Positions 34,681 to 42,958 of a stretch of 46,592 nucleotides of DNA are shown here, in pieces. This DNA comes from Bradyrhizobium genosp. SA-3 (GTDB taxonomy: Bacteria; Pseudomonadota; Alphaproteobacteria; Rhizobiales; Xanthobacteraceae), in contig NZ_PSRT01000069.1 of the NCBI RefSeq assembly GCF_004212635.1, positions 1 through 46,592 of the forward strand. Direction: 5' to 3'. Under the pieces are notes generated by a model, which saw only the letters and a program-made list of their open reading frames with translations, did not search any database and was not told the DNA's origin. Both the position numbers and the translations under genes were made by a program. The first letter of the stretch is position 1, and every line of letters begins with the position of its first letter.

Positions 34681-34724
34681 CCGCACTCGAATAACTGTAC
34701 TATAAGTACAATTATTGAGTGCGG
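34681..34724. promoter_or_regulatory. 44-nt near-perfect palindrome, possible operator
   Basis: Left arm CCGCACTC-G-AATAACTGTACT, centre ATA, right arm AGTACAATTATT-GAGTGCGG. It pairs over 20 bp with one bulged G and one mismatch. The AT-rich core (AATAAcTGTACT / AGTACAaTTATT) is unlike surrounding GC-rich DNA and lies 84-127 nt before the downstream start codon at 34808. It may be an operator or a stem-loop after the MBL gene; no T-tract follows. Confidence 0.6.
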
Positions 34725-34807
34725 GGCGTGACGGTGCGCTGGCGGTTTCGGCATGATCGATGGCCAAACGCCGCGCGCATTGCGGTCAGTAAGCGGGAGC
34801 GGGATCC

Positions 34808-35824
34808 ATGACGGCGCAACGCGACTACGAGATATTCGAGGCCGGCGACGTCACGCTCCAGTCCGGCACCGTCTTTCCCGCGCTGAAGCTCGCCTACAAG
34901 ACCTATGGAACGCTGAGCCCGGCCAGGGACAACGTCATCCTCTATCCGACCTCGTTCAGCGCGCAGCACGTCGACACGGAATGGCTGATCGGGCCCGACG
35001 GCGTGCTCGATCCCACCCGCTACTTCATCATCATCCCGAACCTGTTCGGCAACGGCCTGTCGTCATCGCCGTCAAATACCGCCGCGCCGTTCCCGAAGGT
35101 GACCTATCACGACGCGATCGCGGTCCAGCACCGGCTGCTTACCGAACGTTTCGGCATCTCCAAGCTCGCGCTGGTCTATGGCTGGTCGATGGGCGGCATG
35201 CAGGCCTATCATTGGGCGGCGCTGCATCCTGATATGGTCGAGCGCGCAGCGATCGTCTGCGGCAGCGCGCGCTGCGCGCCTTACAATCATGTCTTTCTCG
35301 AAAGCGTGAAGGCCGCCCTGACCGCCGATCCCGCCTTCCGCGACGGCCGCTTCGTCGAAAAGCCCGCTGCCGGCTACCGGGCGATGGGACGCGTCTATGC
35401 CGGCTGGGCGATGTCGCACGGCTTTTATCGCGACGAGATTTGGCGCGAAGTCGGCTTCACCTCGCTGGAGGATTATCTCGTCCGTGGTTGGGATGCGGCC
35501 TTTGCGCGGCGCGACGCCAACGATCTCCTGGCGCAAATCGAGATCTGGCAGAATGGTGACGTCAGCCGCTGCGCCGCATTCGGTGGCGATTTCGACCGCG
35601 CGCTCGCCGCGATCAAGGCCCACATGCTGCTGATGCCGGGCGCGACCGATCGCTATTTCGACGTCCGCGACAACGAGGACGAGCTCGGCCGGTTGACCCG
35701 CGCAAAATCCGCGGTGTTGCATCCAATCCCGTCGCTGCACGGCCATCGCGCCGGCAACCCCGTGAACAATCCGCGCGATCAGGCTTTCATCAAGGCCGAG
35801 ATCGCAGCGCTTCTCGGCAGATAG
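34808..35824 (+). CDS. Alpha/beta hydrolase, homoserine O-acetyltransferase-like
   Basis: 338 aa. FPALKLAYKTYG (about 23-34) and the nucleophile elbow YGWSMGGMQAYHW (S127) are as in the MetX family; the acid is likely in GATDRYFDVRDNEDE and the base in PSLHGHRAGNP. It is shorter than MetX (about 370-400) and lacks part of its lid, and no methionine gene is near, so it may be one of the many MetX-like hydrolases with another ester or acyl-transfer reaction. GGGA is 4 nt from the ATG. The desaturase gene follows by 14 nt, so they form an operon. Confidence 0.82.
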   Translation: MTAQRDYEIFEAGDVTLQSGTVFPALKLAYKTYGTLSPARDNVILYPTSFSAQHVDTEWLIGPDGVLDPTRYFIIIPNLFGNGLSSSPSNTAAPFPKVTYHDAIAVQHRLLTERFGISKLALVYGWSMGGMQAYHWAALHPDMVERAAIVCGSARCAPYNHVFLESVKAALTADPAFRDGRFVEKPAAGYRAMGRVYAGWAMSHGFYRDEIWREVGFTSLEDYLVRGWDAAFARRDANDLLAQIEIWQNGDVSRCAAFGGDFDRALAAIKAHMLLMPGATDRYFDVRDNEDELGRLTRAKSAVLHPIPSLHGHRAGNPVNNPRDQAFIKAEIAALLGR

Positions 35825-35838
35825 GCAGGCACCCGGTC

Positions 35839-36786
35839 ATGACTGACACAACCGTTTCAGAGCCAGGCCATCGCCTGAAACCGCTGACACCGGCGATGCT
35901 GCGCCAATTGTCGGTCCGCTCCGACCTCAGGGGCGCGGCGCAGAGCCTCGGCCATTATGGCGCGATCGTGCTGATGGGCACGCTGATCTGGATGACCATC
36001 TCGCGCCATGGTGTGCTCTGGGCGCTGCCGTTGATGGCGGTGCAGGGCTATTTCGTCGCCTTCCTGTTCATGGCCGTGCACGAGACCGCGCACAAGACCG
36101 CGTTCAAAAGCCGCGGCCTCAATCTCACTGTGGGCTATCTCTCGGCCTTCATCATCGGATTGCCTTACGAATATTACTGCCTGTTTCACTGGGATCATCA
36201 CCGCTACACTCAGGATCCGGACAAGGACCCGGAGCTCATCGTCGGCGTGAAGCCGACATCCGACACGCAGCTCGCGATCGCCTATAGCGGCCTGCTCCAG
36301 GTCGCCGGGCGTCTGCGGCTGATGCTCGGCCACGCCGTCAGCGGCAAGGTCACCGTGCCCTGGATCCCCGAGAGCAAGCGCGCCATCATCGTGACCGAGG
36401 CGCGCGCCTATATTGCGCTCTACGCGCTGTTGCTTGCGCTGTCGCTGTGGCTCTCCTCAGCGCTGCTGCTCTGGGTCTGGATCGTCCCGCTCGTTATCGG
36501 GCAGTTCTTTCTGCGGCCCTATCTCTACGCCGAGCATACCGGCTGCGACCGCACCCGCAGCGCCTTCCAGAATACCCGCACGACCTATACCGGCGCGATC
36601 GTCAAATGGTTTGCGTGGAACATGCCCTATCATGTCGAGCATCACGCCTATCCCTCGATCCCCTTTTACGCGCTGCCGAAGCTGAACGAGCTCGTCGATG
36701 GCGAGATCGTCCATCGCGGCCGCGGCTACATCAGAACGGCGCGCGAGACCTGGGCCTGGTTTCGCCGGCAGCGGCAAGAGGGCTAA
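35839..36786 (+). CDS. Fatty acid desaturase / membrane di-iron hydroxylase
   Basis: 315 aa. Three histidine boxes: HETAH (81-85), HWDHH (117-121) and HVEHH (265-269), and several membrane helices (about 40-58, 65-80, 100-115, 190-228). This is the membrane di-iron fatty acid desaturase fold. It introduces a double bond, or a hydroxyl, into a lipid or alkane; position and substrate cannot be read. No ferredoxin gene is adjacent. It begins 14 nt after the MetX-like gene. The terminator at 36795 ends the operon. Confidence 0.9.
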   Translation: MTDTTVSEPGHRLKPLTPAMLRQLSVRSDLRGAAQSLGHYGAIVLMGTLIWMTISRHGVLWALPLMAVQGYFVAFLFMAVHETAHKTAFKSRGLNLTVGYLSAFIIGLPYEYYCLFHWDHHRYTQDPDKDPELIVGVKPTSDTQLAIAYSGLLQVAGRLRLMLGHAVSGKVTVPWIPESKRAIIVTEARAYIALYALLLALSLWLSSALLLWVWIVPLVIGQFFLRPYLYAEHTGCDRTRSAFQNTRTTYTGAIVKWFAWNMPYHVEHHAYPSIPFYALPKLNELVDGEIVHRGRGYIRTARETWAWFRRQRQEG

Positions 36787-36794
36787 CTCAACGC

Positions 36795-36825
36795 AAAGCT
36801 CCGGTCGCGCTGCGACCGGAGCTTT
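36795..36825. terminator. Bidirectional terminator
   Basis: AAAGCTCCGGTCGC (36795-36808), loop GCT, GCGACCGGAGCTTT (36812-36825) and then GTCGTG. A perfect 14-bp stem between the convergent desaturase gene and the small secreted protein gene. Confidence 0.85.
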
Positions 36826-36842
36826 GTCGTGAAGGCAAGGTA

Positions 36843-37097
36843 TCAGTAGATCCCGTAGGCGCAGACATTCACGACGCGGACGCGCAGGCCGTGACGGGTC
36901 TGGACGAGGCGCTCCTGGTAGCAGTTGCTGACGCCGGTGTTGACATAGACGCCGCCAAAGCCCCAACCCGGGCCCCAGCCATGACCCCAGTGGTGATGAT
37001 GGAAGCCGCCGGCCGAGGCGGCGGTGGGGGCGAGCGCGGCAATGCCGAGCGAGCCGGCAGCGATCAGACCAAGTGCAAGCTTACGAAACATCTTCAT
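36843..37097 (-). CDS. Small secreted His/Gly/Trp-rich protein
   Basis: 84 aa from ATG 37097 (GGAG 1-2 nt before it). Signal peptide MKMFRKLALGLIAAGSLGIA ending ... TAASA-GG, then a metal-binding-looking stretch HHHHWGHGWGPGWGFGG and the tail CYQERLVQTRHGLRVRVVN with two cysteines (in SNCYQ and VNVCAYG). Similar short secreted proteins occur widely in Bradyrhizobium. It may bind metal ions in the periplasm; a function is not known. Confidence 0.82.
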   Translation of the reverse strand: MKMFRKLALGLIAAGSLGIAALAPTAASAGGFHHHHWGHGWGPGWGFGGVYVNTGVSNCYQERLVQTRHGLRVRVVNVCAYGIY

Positions 37098-37227
37098 TCT
37101 CCATGTGGCGCAGGGCCATTGTTGTGTCCCTGCATCTCGGTCGGACCGAGACGCGAATGCGTTCACCGCGTTGGCTGAGAATCGTGTTTCAGGATTGTTT
37201 CGTGGGCCGCGACAAAATGTGCCGCCT

Positions 37228-38208
37228 TCAGGCTTTTCGCGCCACGCGATAGCGCGCGGCCATCGCCTGCGTCAGCTCGATCATCTTGTCGCGGAGATCG
37301 GCGGGCTCCAGCACTTCGGCCTCGGGGCCCAGCCGCAACAGTTCGGCCGCGGCATGCCATGACGTCCTGCCGACCGGGACCCTGGCGATACGCCAGCCAT
37401 CTGCGTCGACGGTCTGCTCAAGTTGCGTGCGTGCCTTGACGTAAGGCTGGCTCAACGCGTCGAGCAACTTGACGCCGAATGGCGACAGCCGGACGACCGC
37501 GACGTTGGGATGCATCTCGGCCTCGAGACGAAGTGTCGCGGCCTGCCAATAAGCGGCGAGATCGAAATCGGCGGGACGATCGAAGCGATCGTCGAGCGCC
37601 GTGCAGTCGAGCACCCGCGCAACGCGATAGGTGCGCACGTTGCCGTCGACTTGCCCTGCGAGATACCAGCTACCGCCCTTCAGCACGAGGCCGAGCGGGG
37701 CGACGCGGCGCTGTTTCTCCGCGCGCCAGCTCTGGTAGCGGATCTTGATCAGCGTCCCGCGCAAAGCCGCGCCGGCGATGGTGCGCAGATGCTTTGGGTC
37801 TTCGGCCTCGCCGAACCAGGCGGGCGCGTCCAGGTGAAAACGCTCCTGCATCCGCCCGGCGTCCTCGCGCAGATTCGCGGGCAGCGCCGCCATCAGCTTG
37901 TTCTGCGCGGCGATCATCGCGGCGTCCAGCCCCAGCGCCGCGGCCGGGCCCGGCAATCCCGCCAGGAACAGCGCGCCCGCCTCGCTCTGCGACAGTCCGT
38001 TCAGCCGCACGCGATAGCCGTCGAGCAGGCGGTAGCCGCCCTCGGCGCCGCGGTCGGCGTAGACAGGCACGCCGGAAGCGGCGAGCGCATCGATGTCGCG
38101 ATAGATCGTGCGCACCGACACCTCGGAGGCTTCGGCGAGCTCGGGCGCGGTGACCTGCCCTCTGGCCTGGAGGGTGGTGAGGATCGACAGCATCCGGCTC
38201 GCGCGCAT
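37228..38208 (-). CDS. YafY/WYL-type transcriptional regulator (module 1)
   Basis: 326 aa. An N-terminal winged helix-turn-helix (about 3-58; ELAEASEVSVRTIYRDIDAL) and a WYL ligand-sensing domain (about 140-225, YQSWRAEKQRRVAPLGLVLKGG and YLAGQVDG with the arginine of the WYL pocket) plus a C-terminal capping part. Divergent from the GST gene at 38297; the 89-bp gap holds a perfect inverted repeat (38218-38250) that overlaps both putative promoters, so it likely represses or activates both. Ligand unknown. ATG 38208. Confidence 0.9.
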   Translation of the reverse strand: MRASRMLSILTTLQARGQVTAPELAEASEVSVRTIYRDIDALAASGVPVYADRGAEGGYRLLDGYRVRLNGLSQSEAGALFLAGLPGPAAALGLDAAMIAAQNKLMAALPANLREDAGRMQERFHLDAPAWFGEAEDPKHLRTIAGAALRGTLIKIRYQSWRAEKQRRVAPLGLVLKGGSWYLAGQVDGNVRTYRVARVLDCTALDDRFDRPADFDLAAYWQAATLRLEAEMHPNVAVVRLSPFGVKLLDALSQPYVKARTQLEQTVDADGWRIARVPVGRTSWHAAAELLRLGPEAEVLEPADLRDKMIELTQAMAARYRVARKA

Positions 38209-38217
38209 GATCCCTTA

Positions 38218-38250
38218 AACCATACCTGACACAAGATGTCAGGTATGGTT
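38218..38250. promoter_or_regulatory. Perfect 14-bp inverted repeat operator between WYL regulator and GST
   Basis: AACCATACCTGACA, spacer CAAGA, TGTCAGGTATGGTT (38218-38231 and 38237-38250) are exact complements. Its centre is 26-27 nt from the regulator start and about 60 nt from the GST start, just where an autoregulator binds. Confidence 0.85.
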
Positions 38251-38296
38251 CGTTACAAGCTGCGCCATCGCCAACTGGGCAGATGGGAGACCCGCC

Positions 38297-38941
38297 ATGA
38301 CCGATCCGAACCGCATCACGCTGTATTATTCGCCGCAGAGCCGCGCCACCGGCACGCGGGTGCTGCTGGAGGAGTTGGGCGCGCCCTACGATCTCCATGT
38401 CCTCAACATGAAGGCGGGCGAGCAGCGCAAGGACGCCTATCTCGCCATCAACCCGCTCGGCAAGGTGCCGGCGGTCCGCCACGGCGGGGCGCTGGTGACC
38501 GAGCAGGTCGCGATCACCATCTATCTCGCCGACCTGTTTCCACAGGCGGGGCTGACGCCCGCGCTGAACGATTCCTTGCGCGGTCCTTATCTGCGCTGGA
38601 TCGCCTATTATGGTGCCTCGTTCGAGCCGGCCATGATCGACAAGTTCATGCAGCGCGAGCCGGCGCCGATCACGCAATCGCCCTACGCCGATTACGACAC
38701 CATGCTGGGCACGCTCGAGGCGCAGCTGTCGAAGGGGCCGTATCTGCTCGGCGAGCGCATGACGGCGGCGGATGTGTTGTGGGGCGTCGCGTTCAGCTGG
38801 ACCATGATGTTCGGCATCGTGCCGAAGAAGGACGTGTTCGTCCGTTATGCCGAGCGCATGACCTCACGGCCTGCGTACGAGCGCATCACTGCAGCGGACG
38901 CCGAGATGGCGGCGCAGCATGCCAAGGCTGCGGGCGGGTAA
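38297..38941 (+). CDS. Glutathione S-transferase (module 1)
   Basis: 214 aa with GGGAGA 6 nt before ATG 38297. Thioredoxin-fold domain: catalytic serine S12 in YYSPQSRATG, cis-Pro P58 in GKVPAV and TEQ (68-70) for the glutamyl contact. Helical C-terminal domain with a methionine/tryptophan-rich segment (GVAFSWTMMFG). Likely conjugates an electrophile; control by the divergent WYL protein suggests induction by a toxic or signalling compound. The stop is followed by a palindromic repeat. Confidence 0.92.
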   Translation: MTDPNRITLYYSPQSRATGTRVLLEELGAPYDLHVLNMKAGEQRKDAYLAINPLGKVPAVRHGGALVTEQVAITIYLADLFPQAGLTPALNDSLRGPYLRWIAYYGASFEPAMIDKFMQREPAPITQSPYADYDTMLGTLEAQLSKGPYLLGERMTAADVLWGVAFSWTMMFGIVPKKDVFVRYAERMTSRPAYERITAADAEMAAQHAKAAGG

Positions 38942-38960
38942 AGTGGGCGCGTCATATACG

Positions 38961-39085
38961 GTGTCGTCCCGGCGAAGGCCGGGACCCATACCCACCGAAT
39001 TGAGTTTTGCGACGACTCGGGGTTACCAGTCCACCCTAAAACTACTCCCTGGGGTTATGGGTCCCGGCCTTCGCCGGGACGACAC
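38961..39085. repeat. Palindromic repeat, GTCGTCCCGG family, copy 3
   Basis: GTGTCGTCCCGGCGAAGGCC ... GGCCTTCGCCGGGACGACAC with the words GGGACCCATA and TATGGGTCCC in the inner arms. Between the convergent GST and crotonase genes. Confidence 0.85.
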
Positions 39086-39111
39086 CGAGGGTGTTGCACT
39101 CGCTCTCCAGC

Positions 39112-39894
39112 TCAAAACCTTGGTGCCCGCTTCTCCGCGAACGCATTGATGCCTTCCTTGATCTCGTCGCCGCGCATGCTGTCGCGGTGGCGCTGGTCGG
39201 CGGCGGCTTCGTCGAGTTCGCCGCGGGCGAACTCGTTGATGGCGCGCTTCATGCCGCGCATCGCCTGCGGCGCGTTGCCGGCGAGGACGCCAGCGAGCTT
39301 GTCGACTTCCTCGTCCAGGAATTCTACCGGTACCATGGCCGTGAGATAGCCGATGCGCAGCATCTCCGGCGCGCTGATCCTTGAGGCGGTGAGGAACAGT
39401 TTTTTCGCATTGTCGAGGCCGAGCCGGGTCACGTAGCGTTTGATGCCGCTCGGGTAATAGTGCAGCCCGAGCCGTGCCGCCGGCATGAACATCTCGGCGG
39501 TATCGACACCGATGCGGAAATCGCAGGCCAGCGCGAGATCGGTCGAGCCGCCAAAGACGCCGCCATTGAGCCGGCAGATCGTCGGCACGCCCAAATCCTC
39601 GAGACGGTTGACGACCACCTCGAACGCTGAGCCCGCGCTCTGCTGCTCGCTCGCGCTCACCGCGCGCTCCGCCACCGAATTGAGATCGTAGCCCGCGGAG
39701 AAGGCACGCCCGGTGCCAGTCAGCACCAGCACGCGAATGGCCGGATCGCTCTCGACCCGGTCGAACAACTTGACCAGGTCGCTGAGATCCTCCGCCTGGA
39801 GCCGGTTGAGATGTTTTGGCCTGTTGAGGCGGATGGTGGCGCGTGCGTCGGTGATTTCGAGCACGGGGCTGGTCGCGTCGGCTGTGTCCGACAT
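39112..39894 (-). CDS. Crotonase-family protein lacking both catalytic glutamates
   Basis: 260 aa from ATG 39894, with GGAG 7 nt upstream (an earlier in-frame ATG at 39906 would use that region as coding). Oxyanion-hole motif GRAFSAGYDL (about 62-71) and GGVFGGSTDLALACD are complete, so the CoA-binding fold is intact. The two glutamates of the hydratase are absent: AARLGLHYYPSG and NAKKLFLTA occupy those places. It may be an isomerase, hydrolase or thioesterase-like crotonase instead. Follows the K+ channel gene by only 12 nt, so the two are co-transcribed. Confidence 0.88.
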   Translation of the reverse strand: MSDTADATSPVLEITDARATIRLNRPKHLNRLQAEDLSDLVKLFDRVESDPAIRVLVLTGTGRAFSAGYDLNSVAERAVSASEQQSAGSAFEVVVNRLEDLGVPTICRLNGGVFGGSTDLALACDFRIGVDTAEMFMPAARLGLHYYPSGIKRYVTRLGLDNAKKLFLTASRISAPEMLRIGYLTAMVPVEFLDEEVDKLAGVLAGNAPQAMRGMKRAINEFARGELDEAAADQRHRDSMRGDEIKEGINAFAEKRAPRF

Positions 39895-39906
39895 TCTTGT
39901 CTCCAT

Positions 39907-41013
39907 TTACTTGTTCTCGAGCGCGCGCCGTTTTGCTTCGGCGTCGATGGTCTCGGCAAGATCTGGATGCCGCGCCATCAGCACGCGGAAATCGACGAGG
40001 TCGAGCACCAGAAGCCGCGATACTTTCGTGGTCGAGACGTTGGCACCGCGCTTGTTGTTGCCGAGCAGCGCCATCTCGCCGAAAAAGGCGCCTTCACCGA
40101 GCTGCACCTTCTTGCCGGGCAGGTCGACCTCGACCTCGCCGGCGGCGATGAAATACATGCAGTCGCCCTGCGTCCCCTTGCGGATGACCAAGGTGCGCGC
40201 CGGCAGCTCCATTGTCCGCAGCATATGGGTGACGTCGGCGATGGCCGCAGGCCCCAGCGCCGCGAAGAACGGCACCTTGCTGACGGATTCCCAGGTCTTG
40301 AGGAAATTGTCGCGACGGGTCTCCGCGGCAAAGCCGGTCGCCAGAATACCGGTCCATAGCCCGAACACGCCGAGGCCGGAGATCATCACCAGCGCCGCCA
40401 CCATGCGTCCGAGCGGCGTGACCGGCACGACGTCGCCGTAGCCCGTCGTCGTCAAGGTCACCACCGCCCACCACAGCGCGGCAGGGACGCTGCCAAACGT
40501 CTGCGGCTGGACGTCTCGCTCCAGGAAATATTCGGCGACGGAAGCGAGGAAGACCACCATCAGGAAGATCACGAGCACGCTCACCAGCGGTCCCGATTCC
40601 AGCACCAGCACCCGCCGCAGCTGCCGCAAGCCCGGAATGCCCGGCACCACCTTCAGTACCCAGAGCACGCTGAGCAGCCATGCCGTCTTCGGCTCGACGC
40701 CGAGGACCAGCGCGAACGGCACGGCCAATGCCCCGATCGCGTCAACGATGCCGGCAGAGGAGGACATATAGAGCGAAAGCCGCCCTTGGCGCGCCATGTG
40801 GCGCAGCCGGATCAGCCATTCGAACACGAAATAGACGAGGCAGACCCATAGCAGGCCATTAACCCAGCCGCGCGCCTCATTGGCCCGGTTGTCTGTCAGC
40901 AGCACCATGCTGAGCACGCCGACGCCGACGGCCACATAGGCCGTCTTGGTCATGTTGCGGCCGGCCGTGGCGGCCGCGAACTGGGCCAGAGCGGAAATCA
41001 GCGGCTTGGACAT
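39907..41013 (-). CDS. MlotiK1-type cyclic-nucleotide-gated potassium channel
   Basis: 368 aa; six helices (about 20-40, 52-68, 88-105, 110-124, 140-162 and 200-228), selectivity filter TTTGYGD (188-194) and a C-terminal cAMP-binding domain with the phosphate cassette GAFFGEMALL (308-317) and R322, which aligns with the phosphate-binding Arg of Mesorhizobium MloK1. It shares ERDVQP, WWAVVTL and WTGILATGF with that channel. Inner-membrane K+ channel opened by cAMP. The presumed voltage sensor segment is poor in positive charges, as in MloK1. The crotonase gene lies 12 nt downstream. Confidence 0.92.
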   Translation of the reverse strand: MSKPLISALAQFAAATAGRNMTKTAYVAVGVGVLSMVLLTDNRANEARGWVNGLLWVCLVYFVFEWLIRLRHMARQGRLSLYMSSSAGIVDAIGALAVPFALVLGVEPKTAWLLSVLWVLKVVPGIPGLRQLRRVLVLESGPLVSVLVIFLMVVFLASVAEYFLERDVQPQTFGSVPAALWWAVVTLTTTGYGDVVPVTPLGRMVAALVMISGLGVFGLWTGILATGFAAETRRDNFLKTWESVSKVPFFAALGPAAIADVTHMLRTMELPARTLVIRKGTQGDCMYFIAAGEVEVDLPGKKVQLGEGAFFGEMALLGNNKRGANVSTTKVSRLLVLDLVDFRVLMARHPDLAETIDAEAKRRALENK

Positions 41014-41169
41014 GCGGGAAGGCGGCTCGGTTCTGGCTCGTGTGGTCCCGGTTGGGACTTCAGGGCCAAAGTGCCCGCCCGGGCCGAAGCCGTCAACGAC
41101 GGGCGCGGGCCGCAGCGCCGTCGAACAGGGGAGGGCGGGTGAGGTGGCCGGCGGAGCGCCCGGCTGAGG

Positions 41170-41388
41170 CTACCTGAAATGCGGTGGCTCGTCGTAGCCG
41201 CGGCGGCTGCTGAAAAACAGCAGCACCATCAGGCCAATGCCGACGACGAGGGAAAATCCAGCCCCCAGCGCGAGGGCCCAATAGCCTTCCGTCGGGATCG
41301 GATCGCCTTCGACCGCCATGGCGGAATAGACGAAATAGCCAACTGCCGCCAGCATTCCCAGCAGGAAGATGACGAGGAGTGTACGCAT
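41170..41388 (-). CDS. Small two-helix membrane protein
   Basis: 72 aa from ATG 41388 (GGAG 9 nt upstream). Two hydrophobic segments, MRTLLVIFLLGMLAAVGYFV (about 1-20) and a second at about 37-60 (LALGAGFSLVVGIGLMVLLF), joined by a short acidic periplasmic loop, and an Arg/Glu-rich tail. No family recognised. It lies between the TAXI and channel genes on the same strand and may form part of an envelope unit with them. Confidence 0.7.
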   Translation of the reverse strand: MRTLLVIFLLGMLAAVGYFVYSAMAVEGDPIPTEGYWALALGAGFSLVVGIGLMVLLFFSSRRGYDEPPHFR

Positions 41389-41512
41389 GGCGCGTTCTCC
41401 GGTTGCAATCCGGGAGCCAACGATTGTGGATGGGGACGGTTCCTGGGTTCCGACCATCGATCCACCGCCAAGACGTCCGCCAAGCCTGACCTGAGGGCAT
41501 CAAACCGTCGGA

Positions 41513-42958
41513 TCAGGCGCTCTGGGCGGTCTTGACCACCACGACGTTGCTGTCGTCCTGCTGGGCCGGGCCGGCATCGCGGGCGGTTTTTTCACCCTCG
41601 CTGGCATGACGTTTCAGGTAGTCGCGGCGCATGCTGATCTCGTCGCGGACGAACTCGTAGCCGAGCTTGAAGGTATCGAGCCCGTCGGTACTGATCGTAC
41701 CGTCTCTGAGTCCAATGACGGCCCCGCGCAAGATACCTTCCAGCTCGTCCTGGAGACATTCGAGCTGATCCAGCGAGTGGGCATGCTCGATCCGCTCGCC
41801 GATGTCGAGGATGGCGGTGGAGAGCTCGCTGGCCTTCTCCGGCGCGATCCTCGTGATCTTGGCGTAGATCGCAGCGAAGATCGAGCCGATGACGCTGAGC
41901 GCGGCGGCGCCCAGATACATCACGTCGCTGTACTTATCCATGAACGACTTGGTGTCGTCGTTGATGTAATCGGCGGCACCCCGATGCGCCATCACGAAGG
42001 CGTCTTTCTCGACCGAGGCCGGCTCTATCCTGGTGGCAAAGCCGTTGTCGAGCCCGAGCGCGGATTTGTTCTCGTAGACGATACGCGCGAGCTCGCCTGC
42101 GGTGGTCGGGGACATCCTGGATTGTGCGACCAGGAGCCATTCGAGCCCGATCGTGTCGAGATCGTCGTCGGGAATTTGCGGGTACGTCGATAACGTGCCA
42201 GCTGTCAGCGTCTCGTCGGAAATGCCCGGGAGTTTGCGCGCCAGCGTCTTGGCGTCGTCGATCGCGTTGAGCGTGAAGCCGCCGCGCTTGGCGATCTGTT
42301 CATAGGATTTGTCCCGCACTGCCCTGGAGGCGTGGACGATGGCGATCACCGCGCTGAAGCCGCTCGCCGGCGCAAACAGCTTGTCGAGTGTTGCGCCCTG
42401 CGGTGCCATCTGGATCTTCGCGGCATCGGGACCGTCGGGGACGTCGAGAATACTGCGGACGAAGGCGAGCGAGGATTCGTTCACGGCGACGACCGCGACC
42501 TTCTTCTTCTTCAGCTCGGCGAGCGACTTGATCTTCTTGTTGCCGGGACCGAGCAGGAGCACGAGATCGTGCTCGAGGATCGCAAGCGTGCGCGCCCGCA
42601 GCGGCACTTTGGCATCCGTGCGCAGCACGGCGAGGTCGGCCTGCCTGCGATCGAACTGTGCGATCGCCTTGGCGTTGTCCGCGTTGTTGACGATCTTGAT
42701 CCGGAAGCGCGAGGCGTTGTTCTTCAGGAGAGCGGCGAGCTTGGCCGCGAACAGCGCCTCGTCGCTGTTGGGGCCGCCGACGGCAAAGGTCAGCGTTTCC
42801 GAATTGTGCACCAGCGTGCGCCCGGCCCAGACGGTGGCGAGCGACAGCAGAAGCGTCAGCACGACGTAGAGAAAGACCTGCTGCTGGTTGGTCTTGATCA
42901 CCTTGGGGCGCCGCGGCGGCGGCTCGGTCAGTGATGCGGTGGGGCCTACAGTACTCAT
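41513..42958 (-). CDS. Membrane-anchored TAXI-type solute-binding protein with cytoplasmic extension
   Basis: 481 aa. The core is a TAXI (TRAP-associated extracytoplasmic immunogenic) binding protein: TLTFAVGGPNSDEALFAAKL (about 55-74), AIAQFDRRQADLAVL, then typical lobes to about 330. Unlike secreted TAXI receptors it has no cleaved signal; a helix at about 27-46 anchors it and a second helix at about 346-366 (VMYLGAAALSVIGSIFAAIY) is followed by ~115 residues that should be cytoplasmic, with a coiled-coil-like EKASELSTAILDIGERIEHA and a charged tail. No DctQ/DctM permease is near. This points to a sensory or anchoring role. ATG 42958. Confidence 0.85.
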   Translation of the reverse strand: MSTVGPTASLTEPPPRRPKVIKTNQQQVFLYVVLTLLLSLATVWAGRTLVHNSETLTFAVGGPNSDEALFAAKLAALLKNNASRFRIKIVNNADNAKAIAQFDRRQADLAVLRTDAKVPLRARTLAILEHDLVLLLGPGNKKIKSLAELKKKKVAVVAVNESSLAFVRSILDVPDGPDAAKIQMAPQGATLDKLFAPASGFSAVIAIVHASRAVRDKSYEQIAKRGGFTLNAIDDAKTLARKLPGISDETLTAGTLSTYPQIPDDDLDTIGLEWLLVAQSRMSPTTAGELARIVYENKSALGLDNGFATRIEPASVEKDAFVMAHRGAADYINDDTKSFMDKYSDVMYLGAAALSVIGSIFAAIYAKITRIAPEKASELSTAILDIGERIEHAHSLDQLECLQDELEGILRGAVIGLRDGTISTDGLDTFKLGYEFVRDEISMRRDYLKRHASEGEKTARDAGPAQQDDSNVVVVKTAQSA

